From: Nothophaeocryptopus gaeumannii
Taxonomy: Eukaryota > Ascomycota > Dothideomycetes > Mycosphaerellales > Mycosphaerellaceae
Direction: 5' to 3'
DNA: 64,000 nucleotides
Assembly: GCA_031771865.1 (NCBI GenBank)
Contig: JASISA010000019.1
Coordinates: 868,001 to 932,000 of the forward strand
Shown: in pieces, positions 43,840 through 55,500 of the stretch
How positions within the stretch are numbered: position 1 is the first letter of the stretch
Layout of the letters: each line of letters starts with the position of its first letter
The notes under the pieces: generated by a model
The model's input: only the letters and a program-made list of their open reading frames with translations
Database searches by the model: none
Told to the model about the DNA's origin: nothing
Program-made: the position numbers and the translations under genes

Positions 43840-44695
43840 ATGGCTTCCACCAAAGAAGATACTATCGAGCTGCTCACCGACCCGAGCAATGGCCTGTTTG
43901 GATCAAGAAGATCACTAACAAGCTCCTCATCAAGGGATACAATCACGTGTTGCAAGCCAAGCCAACCCGCCAGGTCGGTGATGAGGAAGCTGCATTGGCA
44001 AAACGTGTCGACAAGTGGACTGAAGACCGCATCAAAGCCTATGCTGAGGTTGACAACGTCTGCGGCGACATAGCCAGCAGCAAGCTGGACCTCGCTAAGA
44101 AAGACGACAAGACAGTGCAACAGACACTCGAAGATCTCAAGACCCATTTCAAGGGCAACACGACTAACATCTACCGTCGTGCAAAGGCAAAGTTGCTCCA
44201 GATCAGCATTGCAGATTTCGACAACAACCCAGCAAGCTCGGGCAAGAAATTAAGAAGCTGTGGGACGACATCAAGAGACTCAGCTCGACTGGCGACGCTG
44301 CATCAGTAAATGAATCCGACCCAGGGGAGCCCTTTGTTGTCGACTGTTTTTTGATTGCACTTGGCGAATCGTACCAGCCCTTCATTGTGGCCTACTTCCT
44401 CCAGCATTCCTTACTGGTGGAAGAGGGCAAGACAAAAGCCACTTTGGTCGAAGCTATTGCGGCAGCATCAAACTTCAAACCAGTCGGATCGACCGAGGTC
44501 TTTTACAACAGTCACCGCAACAACAACCCCAACAAAGATAGCTATAGCGGCGACAAGCCTCGATGGCCAGAGTGCCCACATTGCAAGAAGCATCACAATC
44601 CAAAGGTCTGCTGGTTCAAGGATCCACAAGGCACCACCGTGGTTTCCAAAGCAAGGCAACAGGAAGCGTCAGCGTGCGGACAGCGAAGAAGATGA
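43840..44695 (+). pseudogene. gag-like region of the Copia element
   Basis: An ATG at 43840 opens a capsid-like reading that changes frame near 43900 and again near 44240. A zinc knuckle of the CCHC type (CPHCKKHHNPKVC) lies near 44572-44612, marking the nucleocapsid end. The broken frames rule out a functional product from this copy. Confidence 0.75.
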
Positions 44696-44787
44696 CCAAG
44701 GCATTAGCGTGATGGGCATGCAAAGAACGCAGAAGAGGCTCCTTTGGACAAACACGCCCTTCGCACGCCTCATCTGACTGGGCACCA

Positions 44788-47700
44788 ATGCCTAGGTACA
44801 ACATGGCCGCTGTGACAGACCCACACAACCTGTACAACGTATGGATCCTCGACTCAGGCGCAAACGGCCACCTTATCGGCAGAAAGGATGTGTTTATTGA
44901 CCTCAAACCTGTCATTGGATCTACCTCGCGTGGCATTGGCGGCACTGAAATTACACCAATCAGTATTGGCACCATACAGCTACTTTGCAGGGTTCACGGC
45001 GGCAAGACACGCCTGCTTAGGGTTCCTGATGTTCACTACGCTCCAAATGTTGGCGCTAATCTGCTCTCCCTCGGCAGGCTCTGGGACAGCATTGATGGCA
45101 TCCGGAAGAAGCCATGGCCTCGCTATTGTCCAGGGCAAATACGAGTTCTCAGCGACATACAAGAGTGGCCTGCTGGCCCTTGATATCTGACTAGCCGACG
45201 ATCTCGACGCCTACACCGCCTACAGTACAAAGTCGCGGCTATGGCATGAACGGATGGGCCATTTGAGCGACGACAGCCTTAACAAGCTGTTTGACATGGT
45301 AGATGGCATGCACCACTTCAAGCCGGATGGCGACTGTCGCTGTAAAGGCTGTGTTAAGGGCAGGATGAAGTCAAGACCGCACCGGGGTCAGATACGTCAG
45401 GGCCACCACACGAACGATGTTATCCACTCAGATATCGCTGGCCCAGTGGATCCTCCAGGCTTCGATGGATCACGCTATTTCATCACTGTTTTGGACGGCT
45501 ATGACCACTGCGCAGAGGTCGTGCCACTACGACAGCGCTCTGAAGGACCTAGCACGCTGATCAACTATATGCTCCGTAATGTCCGGCCAGAGCTGCCCTT
45601 CCGGCACATTCACTTCGACAGGGCCGGTGAGAACCGATCAAACGAGCTGGCAGCATTTGCCTACGACCACGGCATTATCCTTGAATACACGGACACAGAG
45701 CAACATCAAGCTAACGGATATGCTGGAGGTCCTCAACAACAAACTCGAGGATCGACTAATGCCAACAATGCTAACAGCTGGCCTGGATCCGAGATACTGG
45801 CCTCAGGTGTTGCAGTTTGGCATTGCCTACCTCCGTGACCGCTCTCCACATGCCCGACTGGACTGCACGCCGTATGAGAAGCGTACAGGCCTGCGCCCAA
45901 ACCTTGCCAACGTCCGCAAGATTGGCAGTGTTGCTATCATGTTGAAGCCGTCAGCAAAGCGGAAGCGGCATGTTGTTGCTCAAGCCAAGACAGAAGACGC
46001 ACAGTTGCTCGGTTTCAAAAGCAACTCTACTTACATTGTCACGACTGGCTCCACTAGCTGGACGGAACGTACGAATCTCGTGTTTAGCGAACAGTGTGGC
46101 CCTGCGCCACCTACAAAAGAACCTGAGACTGCCGAGTCAGGGGGGCACGATATCGAGACTCAGACAGTCTCAGACACAGAGAGCGAGGATACAACAACGC
46201 CAGCTCCTCCGGACCCTCCAAGACAACAACAGCGCCGCCTGTATGACTGGCAACCCGTCACGCCTGAAGAAGAGCAACAACCCCATGACCTTGGCGCAAG
46301 ACTGGACGAGAGCCATATTATCGAAGGAAAGCGACTACGCAAGACCAAGCAATTCCACATGGTATTCCATGCAGTTATGGCATTCAATCTCGCAAACCAG
46401 TACGCCGACTGGATCCTCAATGAGCCACGCACTATCGAAGAAGCTCAGGCAAGGTTTGACTGGTCCAAATGGAACAAAGCGACTGATGCCGAGTACGAAT
46501 CATTGCGCAAGAACAAGACTTGGCGACTGAAGAAAACGCTCGCTGATTAATGGAAAGATACTCAAAGGGAAGTGGGTCTTTAAGATCAAACTCAACGCCG
46601 ATGGATCAATCAACAAGTAAAGGCCCGCTGGGTAGTACGTGGATTCGAGCAACAAGAGGGCAGTGACTACAACGAGGTCTTTGCACCAACCGTGAAGCCT
46701 ATGAGCTACAAGATTTTGTTTGCTCTATCGGCTGCACGAGGATGGCGAATTGATCAAATGGACGTCAACACAGCTTTCCTTTACGGCAATATTGACGAAG
46801 AAGTGTACGTCGAACAACCCACGGCTACGAAGAAGGCGACGACATGGTCTGCTCGCTTCTGAAGGCGTTATATGGTCTCAAGCAATCACCTCGGATCTGG
46901 TACAAGACGCTGTCTGAGTTCCTTGTTTCCATCGGTTTCACTGCGCTGGCTTCCGACATGGCAGTGTTTGTCAAAGGGAGTACCATTGTGGCAGTCTATG
47001 TAGACGACTTGCTCGTTATTGGACCGGATGATGCTCAAATCGAGGAAACCAAAGGTGCCCTGAGCAGGCGGTTCAATATGACTGATCTCGGGCCCTGCTA
47101 CTCTTATCTTGGCATGACAGTAAGGTGTGACTGGAAGAAACGCACCATTTGTCTCGACAGAGAGCTTACATTCAGCGCTTCTGGAACAGCACGGGTTCTG
47201 GAGTGATGGGCGTGTAGGTACAACAGACACGCCTATGATGACTACCAACAAAATGGAACCTGCACCAGACGGCTACCAAGCACCTGATGAACTACGCCAG
47301 CGATATCAAAGCGCTGTTGGATCGCTGATGTACGCTATGCTTGGAACGAGGCCAGACATCGCCTACGCAGTCTCGGTTGTGAGCCGTTTTTCAGCAAATC
47401 CAACTGAGGAACACTGGACAGCAGTTAAGCGAATTATGCGGTACCTCCGGAGCACGATAGATTACGAGCTAGTCTTCAACGACCACTTTGGCAAGCTCAC
47501 TGGGTTCACCGATGCCAGCTGGGGTGACGACGCATCAAAAAAGATCAACATCAGGCTATCTGTTCAGTATCGGCAGTGCCGTGATATCTTGGCAATCAAA
47601 GCGTCAGCCAACGGTGGCATTGTCAACCTGTGAAGCCGAGCTTGTCGGACAGACACAAGCGGCTAAGGAAGCGATATGGCTGCAAGACTTACTCGAGAGC

Positions 47701-47966
47701 TTGGGCACGAACGGCTTGGCGCCACTGTGATCTATGGTGACAATGCCGGAGCAGTTGCACTCAGCCGAAACCCTCGATATCACAGCCGTACAAAACATAT
47801 CGGCATTCAGCACGCCTGGCAACGCGAGAAGGTTGACGAGGGCGTCATTGACGTTCAGTGGATTGAGACCAAGAAGCAGACAGCAGATGGTCTAACCAAA
47901 CCCCTACCAAAAGAGGCATTCGCTGGGTTCAGACATTCACTTGGGCTAAGAAAGGCTACCATGTGA
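44788..47966 (+). pseudogene. pol region of the Copia element
   Basis: Successive domains in changing frames. The aspartic protease motif DSGAN is near 44851. The GAG-pre-integrase block LWHERMGHLS is near 45239, followed by the integrase zinc site and the core (VIHSDIAGP, then HFDRAGEN), to about 45840. Reverse transcriptase runs from about 46560 (KWVFKIKLNADGS) through ALYGLKQSPRIWY, with the active-site YVDDL at about 46997-47011. RNase H follows (FTDASWGDD, STCEAELVG, KHIGIQHAW), with the end at 47966. There is an in-frame TGA at 45188 and at least six frame changes. Confidence 0.85.
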
Positions 47967-48136
47967 TCAGACGTTCGAAGCCTACTATTGGCCAGTAGTG
48001 GACGCGCAGCAACATCCAAGATGGAAAGGGCAGAAGCGCATGGTCCAGCAGCGGTCAGTTGGGGAAAGGACGACGGTCGAGGTAAGAGCCTGAGGCAACA
48101 AGAGAAGTCATTCATTTACAAGCCGGTATGCCGAGC

Positions 48137-48145
48137 GAGGGGGGA
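48137..48145 (+). other. Polypurine tract
   Basis: GAGGGGGGA directly precedes the right LTR, where the plus-strand primer is expected. Confidence 0.75.
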
Positions 48146-48283
48146 TGTTAAAGGAGCAGTACTGAGCGCACGTGCACACGCTAGTGCAGGAGATCAAAAA
48201 GGGTCTCTAGGCGCAGGTTGTACTTAGACTTCTACAACACACTTACTCTTTCTTGCTGCCACTGCGTTCGACATATTTCAACA
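48146..48283 (+). repeat. Right LTR
   Basis: 138 bp; no difference from the left LTR was found by reading both. Confidence 0.93.
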
Positions 48284-48288
48284 CTGCC
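48284..48288. repeat. Target-site duplication, right copy
   Basis: CTGCC. Its last base is also part of the start codon of the interrupted gene on the minus strand. Confidence 0.85.
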
Positions 48289-48290
48289 AT

Positions 48291-49787
48291 TGCTGCGCTG
48301 CGTTTGCAGGTCGAAGCGTAAGCGAGTGAAACGACCTGCCACTGTCGGCGCAGAGGACTAGGTGCTGCTCGCGAGGCGCTTACGAGTGGTGAGAAACAGT
48401 CTACAGTCTACAAGATGGGGTGGCTGCGAATACCATGTACCCTTCTTATCCGCGGCATGCTCCTAGCAAGAGCTTACAATCTATGCATCTGGTGCTTTAG
48501 AGCCTTGGGTGTATGCGAACGTCGCCTCTAGCTCCAGAGCTTAAACTGTAGCTGCAGAATGTCCCGCGAGCGACCCTTTTCATATACGCGACGTACAATC
48601 ATGACACCTGATCATTGGAGGTTGCGCATTATCACGCTTATGTGCGTTGGAGCAACCTGCGATTTATTCTCCGGGTTTGGGACATTCGACTCCAACGTTC
48701 GATCAACGGTGCTGGAAGATGACGCGAAAACGCTCGGATCTGGCTGTATTCCTCCCGGAGCGGGAGCCTTCACACTAACTACAATGTCCGGTGACGACAA
48801 CTCCAAAATAGCTACATCCACTCCACTTCACACAACAAAACGCTTGTCGATAGCTGTCGTGACCGGTATGCGTGTGCTCGGTGGCTATTATGGTCGTGCA
48901 TCGTTCTTTCAACCTCCAGAGTCCAGGCTCGTCAAATCGAGACCCCTAAAACGCCCGACCAACGTCCTACCAAGTTTGAAAGCCATCTAGAGGAGAGCCT
49001 TGAAGATGGGCTCCTGGTCAATGAGTGGCCGGTCTCTGCCTCCCTGACAGACAGCGGTATTGCCTTAAAGGTTGTCTCGGATCAATTCACCTGCAAGCCG
49101 CACCTCATCGACCAGGCTTTGCTCCTCAACGCACTTCCGGCCTTTGGCTTGGTGGTGAATCGACCACCATACTGTTTCCTCTCTCCGGACTGTCGAAATC
49201 GGTGATGTTTGCTTCAGTTGACTTCGAAGTCGCCCCTAGTCAGCAGATTGTGACGGCCATCTTGATGATGGAAGGTATTCTCACCAGTGTTGCTACAAGT
49301 ATGCTCCCAGGTCTGATCGAGAGTAAGGCTACGGGTGCCAAGTTGATGTGATTCCCCGGGGATCTGGATTCGGCGTTCTTCGTCTGCCTCATACATGTTG
49401 TTCATCAAGAGAGACCAGACGACAACAGCCAAGGAGAAGAAGATAGTCGCAATGTCGTCGCTCTTCATGTCGCTCAAAAACTGGAAAGGCATTGTGAAGT
49501 CGCAGTAGCAAGATCGATGTTTCTCTACGACTTGTAGCGTCAACTGCTAATATGTGCGACTGCTGACGTTCGAGGCGCGTCCGACCGAGAATCAGACGAT
49601 TGGAGCCCTGTCTTTGCAGGGATCTGACAGTGGCCGAGATGGGCTGATTAGTTCTGCAACACCCACTCGAACTGTACATGAACAAGCTGACCCTGCATCA
49701 TCTTTGCACTGACTGGAGTACGCGGTAATCATACGTTCTTCGACGTGTTGACTTCACGTTGACCGTCCACGAAGCACACCTTCGTCA
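48291..49787. other. Former promoter and unrecognised open frames
   Basis: The stretch next to 48291 is the original promoter of the split gene. An 8-bp inverted repeat (GCAGGTCG ... CGACCTGC) lies at about 48307-48342. Further on, a plus-strand frame of about 120 codons (48840-49205, containing SLTDSGIALKVVSDQFTC) and an overlapping 143-codon frame from 48559 are open. I recognise neither, and they may be relics. Confidence 0.35.
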
Positions 49788-50384
49788 ATGGCTGTTATTA
49801 CCAGACAACTTCTCGATCTGTATCCGGATATCTCCATCGTCGCAGCTGATGTATCAGAGGGGATGGTGAGGCATCTTCAGCAAGCTATAATGAAGAAACA
49901 TACTGCATCGGAGAGGGTGGACGTAAGGGTCGAAGACGCTTTGGATCAGGCAAATATCTCTTCGAATACATTCACTCATGTCCTCTTGATTGGAATGATA
50001 GGATCTACGCCGGATCCTCTCAAGGTCTGTACCGAAATGTTCCGCGTCACTCAACCCAACGGCATCATAAGTCTTGGGTCTTGAGTTGGAAATTGTTTGG
50101 GATCTGTTTGGCAAGAAGCCGTAAGGCGGTTCCGCGCTGATCCAGATACCGATTTTGGAGGTCTACAAACAGCGAGCGCCGTTCGGGTTTAACAGCACGG
50201 AAGCGGCTATGAGATATCTGTTTGATGGGAATCCGATTATGAGAAAGTTGATGTAGGGGTTGGAGGAGGCGGATGTTCAGGCCATTAGGCCGATATCTGA
50301 GAATGTCTTTGAGGAGAGAGATGGGATTCGTACCATTGCGGACACGGCTCCTATCAATATCGCCAGGAAGCCGAGTTCGTGAGG
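49788..50384 (+). pseudogene. SAM-dependent methyltransferase relic
   Basis: The open frame at 49788-50084 reads like the middle of a class I methyltransferase: VITRQLLDLYPDISIVAADV (post-motif I with the acidic ribose-binding residue), VEDALD, then FTHVLLIGMIGSTPDP and FRVTQPNGIISLGS. The usual glycine motif upstream (GxGxG) is missing. After the TGA at 50082 the homologous reading continues (WQEAVRRFRADPD), then in another frame with a TAG at 50255. A C-terminal ARKPSS ends at about 50381. Truncated, frameshifted and stopped; certainly not functional. Confidence 0.65.
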
Positions 50385-50400
50385 TGTATCCATTTGGCAT

Positions 50401-52207
50401 CTATAGCTTCGCTCCCGATGCACGTATCTCCTTTTTCGCTCTCTCCCTCAGATCTCGTCTCAAGAACTTCCCAATGGCGTTCTTAGGTACCTCATCCAGG
50501 AAGACGACTCCGCCTCGAAGCTGCTTGTAGGGTGCTAGTCTCGCCTTGACGTAGTCTTTCACTTCGTCCGCGCTGACCTTACTTCTATCAGCAGGTACAA
50601 CGTACGCGCGTGGCCAATCCGTCCCAGGATCATCAGGCGCTGGCACACCGACCACAGCCGCCTCCTTAATCTGCGGATGTGTGAACAGGATATTCTCAAT
50701 CTCAGCGGGCGCGACCTGCAGTCCTTTATACTTGAGAAGTTCCTAGATCACACAAATCAGTATCAATTCTTTTCTCAACCCGAGTCCAAATGCTATGGGG
50801 ACTCACCTTCTTCCGATCAACAACATAAAACTTCCTCCTGCCCTCCTCATCTACCTTACAAAGCCCAATATCCCCCGAACAAAACCACCCTTCCCAAAAT
50901 GTGTCCTGCGTAGCTTTCTCATTATCGAAATAGCCTTGTGTGACCAGAGGACTTCGCACGATCAGTTGTCCTTCCTGCCCTTCCTCCACGTCTTTCATAT
51001 CCTCATCTACGATCCGAAGTTCTACTGTTGGGAGGATATAGCCTATGCAGGCACTCAAGTCGACCTCGCCTTTCGGAATTGCGGTCAAGGCGCCAGTTGT
51101 TTCAGATAAGCCCCATGTCTGGCCGATGAAGGTCGTTTTCCCGTCTGCGATTCGGCTATTTGCTGAATTCTGGAGTTGACGATCCATGGGCGCCGCACCC
51201 GTCGAAGCTCCATCTAGATACTTCAGGTGATCCGTTATCTCAGTCGACTTGGATATCCGGAGCCAGATGCTGGGAACCGTATAGAAGTTCGTAATCCTGT
51301 ACCTCTCAAAATTCCTCAACAACTCATTCCAAGCGTACTTCCGCATCCAAACAACCTCCCCAGCACTATACATCGGTGCTATGAAGTAGCCGAAGAGACC
51401 GGCGATATGGCTTATGGGGAGATGGGCCAGACAGCGAAGGCCTTCTCCTTGCGTCAGATCCACGCCTTTTTCGACTTCTTTGGCGGCCCATTCGCGGCCG
51501 GAGAGGGCGATTAGGTATGTTTGGGCGACGAAGTTCGTGTGGGATAGCATTACACCCTTCGGCAGACCCGTCGTTCCCGAGCTCCAAAGAATACATATCA
51601 AACTCTCCTTCAACACCTCCGGATCGAAAATCGCTCGCCATTTAAGTTTGGATTTCGATATCGCACTCATCGATCCATCGAGGGACTCCAACTTCCACTT
51701 CCCCTTGGTGGAGTCGAGTAACAAGACATTCTGCTCCGGCAGCCCGCATTCCCTCGCTGCCTTCCTCGCAACATCGGCGTGTTCGGAACCGCAGACAATC
51801 ACATTTGATTTGCCGATTTTCACTTGTCGGGCCAACTCCTCAACCGTACTCGATGGACTTGCGGCGGAGTAGACACCTCCAGCAGCAATGACGCCGAAGA
51901 AGAGAGCTGGGACGAGGATTTGGCCGTAAGTGATGACTGTGACTGTATTCTTATTAGGGCCATTCTTTCCGATATTGCACTGATAACGCAGTCCGTGGGC
52001 GATTTGTTGGACCAAAGTGAAGAGTTGGGATTTAGTGATTCTATTCTCTGGATCGTCGGCTTCGATGTGGAGGACTGTATCATCTTGAGCAGCGCAGTGT
52101 TCGGATTCGAAGAGCAAGGTGAGTAGGTGCATGGGCGGGAGATGCAAGTGTCGTTGGGTTAGATGGTGGTAAATTCTTGCATTGCCTTCTATGGATAATG
52201 CGGCCAT
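50401..52207 (-). CDS. Acyl-CoA ligase, 4-coumarate-CoA-ligase-like, peroxisomal
   Basis: Exon 1 is 52207-50807 and exon 2 50742-50401 (64-nt intron, phase 0), 580 residues. ANL-superfamily motifs: LWSSGTTGLPKGVMLSH (P-loop, near residue 205), GQTWGLSETTGAL (adenine site), FCSGDIGLCKVDEEGR and YVVDRKKELLKYKG (hinge), and PKNAIGKFLRRDL, whose lysine catalyses adenylation. The protein ends GAKL, so AKL is a type 1 peroxisomal targeting signal. It activates a carboxylic acid to its CoA ester using ATP; phenylpropanoid or fatty acids are possible. The frame's upstream codon is TTG, so the ATG at 52207 is taken. A methyltransferase relic lies downstream. Confidence 0.9.
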
Positions 52208-52563
52208 TTTGATAGATCGCTTGGCGAAGGTCGAGTGAAAATGCAACGAAAGAACTAGATGATCAACGAAGATAAGAGAAAGTTACCTACCGGTATGCGT
52301 ATCATTTGTTGAGAGAACTACGTGGACATTGCAACATCCACGTGCGGTTCGTGGAACCCGTGGCAGCCTCGGTGTACGTGCGAAGGTCGCAGTATATCCC
52401 CGCTTCGGTTGCAACAGCGCAGAGGTCAGCGAATACCGGGTCCCGCGGGCAGCATTTCTGGTCATGAGAGTTCAAGGATGGCGAACGGCGAGCTTGACAC
52501 GGCAGATATGATTCGGATATCCCGATTCAGTGTTACGGTGTATGCAGCCAGCTAGGGCAGGAT
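52208..52563. other. Intergenic region
   Basis: 356 bp between the ligase start and the 3' end of the helicase gene. Nothing specific seen. Confidence 0.45.
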
Positions 52564-55500
52564 TTACCGATCCAAGCCATCGAGTTCCACCATTCTACGA
52601 AGAGTCTTGATCAACTCGTGCTCACTCAATTCCAATCCGGGATCGTCCAGCTTCTTCGCAAGCAGCTCATCCAGCATCATGCGCATTCGACTAACAAGAA
52701 CGCCAATTCTTGCCCAGCCTCTCAAGCGAATCCATTCATCGACCAGTAAACCTCTGCCTTGCGGATCGATTGTGATAGGACCTCCAAACATGAGCAGGCT
52801 GTACACGTTGAAAGGCGTCAGATCTCGGATGAAGACCTTGCTGGTGGCCATTTTGGTGAAGTAGCTCATGTACACGCTGTTGCCAGGGAAGCCTTGCGCG
52901 TCGAAAAGCGTCGAGGAAGGATGAACAAAAACACGACCATTCTCTTCGTTGAAGTATTTGATCGTTCGTGCGTCGGGATCCAGCTCGACGGCCCCAGAAG
53001 AGGAGGCAGCATATTTCTTGTCGGGAAAGTCAATACGTGCGACCTGAGGCTGGAACGCACCTGCTGCAAGCGCTCGAATGAGGACGCTACTGTCGTTGTG
53101 ACGATTGTACGCTTGTGCGAGAGCCGGGTTTGATCGGAAGCTCGGTGGAAGGAACCCCGTTTCTTGCAAAGACGCTAGGTACTGAGTACGATTGGTGGTG
53201 ATGTCGAACAGTGTTTGCTGGTTGAGGAAGTTCTCATCACACCAACGACGGAGAGATGAGGCAGGCTCTCCACTGGACCTTCGAGATGACCACTCCTCGT
53301 AAGCGCGCAGATCGCAGAGCAAGTCTCCGTGGCCGCCACCAAAACCTGTTCTTGCAGCCTTCGATTCTTCCCGCTTCTCCTTCGGGCTCACGAAGGGACT
53401 CTTGACTGTTAGAATAGCAGCGATGGTAAGGGCCGCATTCAAACAGCCAAACGCTGCGCCATACACAAGAAGCTTTCCACACCTCAGATCGGCCGGTATG
53501 GACGCGAGATGTACACCAAGCGCAGTCAAGCCAGTCGCCTCGAGAGCACCAATCCTCGTCAGCAACTTCAACGCGCCCGAGACGGCCAAGCTCTCGGGCG
53601 GCGTCAGTGCCGAAGCGAGGAAGCCGGGTACATCGCTCACGCCCATTGCTCTTACCGAGAGGCACAACTGCTCGAGCGGCACTCTTCTGATCTCGGGTTC
53701 GGGTCGTTCTGCCATTTTCGCTTCTGCAGATCGAGTGTACAGCTTGTAGCACTCGCCAGCTCTTACACGACCGGCACGACCACGACGTTGCTTGCACGCG
53801 GCCCGAGATGCCCAGACTTCGGCCAGCTTAACCATGTTATTAGCGGGATCAAAACTCGTCTCCTTCACGCGGCCGGTATCAATCACCGCTACGATGTCTT
53901 CAATGGTGATAGATGTCTCGGCCACATTGGTGGCAGCGATGACTTTTCGAAGACCAGGCGGTGACTTGGGGAAGACCCGTCGCTGCTCTGAGCTCTGCAA
54001 CGACGCGTGGAGTGGCAAGGCGTGCAGATTGGACACATTCCGCAGCGCGCGCAGCGTCCGATCAATCTCAGCTACACCGGGAAGGAAGATCAATATGCCA
54101 CCCTCGGTACGACCAAGCTTGTGATCTATGCATTGGACGGTCTGTGCGATGAGGTCGTAGTTGATTCTGGTGCCAACTGCTCTAAGTGCAGTGCCAAGGC
54201 TTGGAGTCGCGGGCCTGGGTGTATTTGAGCCAGAACCAGCAGGTGTTCGATCGTCCAAGTGTAGGTCCGCCACAGAACCTGCCTCGTCCGCTTCTACACT
54301 TCCAAATCCAGTCATGCGGACAATTTCGTCTAAATAGATATCCTGCACGGGATAAGTGCGGCCCTCAATCTCCACTTTCCCCACACTGGAAGACGCCTTG
54401 AAGTAGTTTTCGAACATAGCAGCATCGAGTGTCGCACTCATGAGAATGAGCTTGAGATCTTTCCGCTTTTTCAAAACATCGCGTAGTAGGACGAGAAGGA
54501 AGTCAGTGTCCAGACTTCGCTCGTGCACTTCGTCGATGACCACGTGCGAGACGTCTGCCAAACTTCGCACGACATCATCCGTACTGCCGCCGGAGGTTTG
54601 GAGTCGCCGTAAAAGCACGCCAGTCGTCACAAACGTGATCTTGGTTGTCCCAGCTTTCTGCTTCGATTCGCCTCGGATAGCGTATCCAACCTCCTCTCCC
54701 ACCTTGCCACAACGCTCGTCCGCAACACGGTCTGCTAAACCAAGGGCAGAGATTCGGCGCGGCTGAGTGCAAATGATGTTCGCTTGCTCACCGAAATAGC
54801 GTGAGATGAGGTCGTCGAGCACAAACTGGACGGATTGGGTTGATTTACCAGAGCCCGTTTCTCCAGAGATGATTGTCACTTGGTTGCTGGTGACTGATGC
54901 TACAATAGCATCTTGCAGCTTCCACGCAGGGAGACTCCGTCTTGCCTGCATCATTCTCTGTTGTTCAGCAGAGGCCTGCCTCGCTCGCCACTCATCAAGC
55001 ACCCGCTGACTGCCCTGACTCTGCGAAGTCCAGGATATAGGCTTTGGCTGTCTGCGAACCTTGCCCCGAGTCGAAGCGGCGGTTGGTGTGGTCGACGGTG
55101 CCGTCGCCGTTGCATTGGCCACCTCGCCCAATTTTCCAGGATGCTCCGTCACGTCTGGAATGTTTTGCTCCAGCCAGTCGACAATGCTGAACAACATCTG
55201 CTCGCCAATGAAGCTGTCGTTCGCTCTCGTCAAGACCTTCTTTAACACGCTTAGTCGGACGTACGCAGGCAGATCTGCTTCCACAGACAAAATCGGAACT
55301 GCGTATGGATAACCACTGCTTGGTGGTCGTGCACGAAGTATGATGGGTTTCTTGGAATGCGTCTGCAGCTCGAGAATGACTGTGCATATTCTGTCATGGC
55401 TGGTGAATCTTTCGCCAAAGATAGCCTCTGAGGTCGCGATCTCTTCATCCCAGACTTTGAAGTCCGCTTCAGTGCCTGTGGCAGCTGACGCATCTTGTTG

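Larger units (their letters stand above)
42952..48283 (+). mobile_element. Ty1/Copia LTR retrotransposon, full length but defective
   Basis: 5332 bp bounded by two 138-bp LTRs and a CTGCC duplication. Order of parts on the plus strand: left LTR, primer-binding site, leader with tandem repeats, gag-like region with a zinc knuckle, then protease, integrase, reverse transcriptase and RNase H, then a polypurine tract and the right LTR. Integrase before reverse transcriptase identifies the Copia (Pseudoviridae-like) order. The coding region carries many frame changes and at least one in-frame stop, so this copy cannot make its own proteins, although its LTRs read as identical and its duplication is perfect. 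Confidence 0.93.
42116..48290 (-). pseudogene. Single-pass membrane protein gene split by Copia insertion
   Basis: Minus-strand gene. The start codon ATG is at 48290-48288, to the right of the retrotransposon. The rest of exon 1 lies to its left (42951-42758), followed by an intron (42757-42706) and exon 2 (42705-42116). Read across the empty site, the product begins MAALALLAASQLSF, a signal peptide. A lumenal domain follows (YSLNQRVNVSWFTP, LEVWQGSGDGSW), with a Ser/Thr-rich stalk, a membrane helix (TGLGVGLGVAFLLALIAAIL) after EAKLG, and a basic cytoplasmic tail (RRRQKERQQ). This is the layout of fungal surface sensors and other type I membrane proteins. The element sits at codon 2-3, so the gene should be null. 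Confidence 0.78.

Noticed and set aside
45188..47200. Programmed frameshifting in the Copia pol region
   Set aside because: At least six changes in both directions plus a TGA cannot be explained by one recoding event; decay is simpler.
52283..52555. Small frames upstream of the ligase gene on both strands
   Set aside because: Short, overlapping and motif-free in a promoter/terminator interval.
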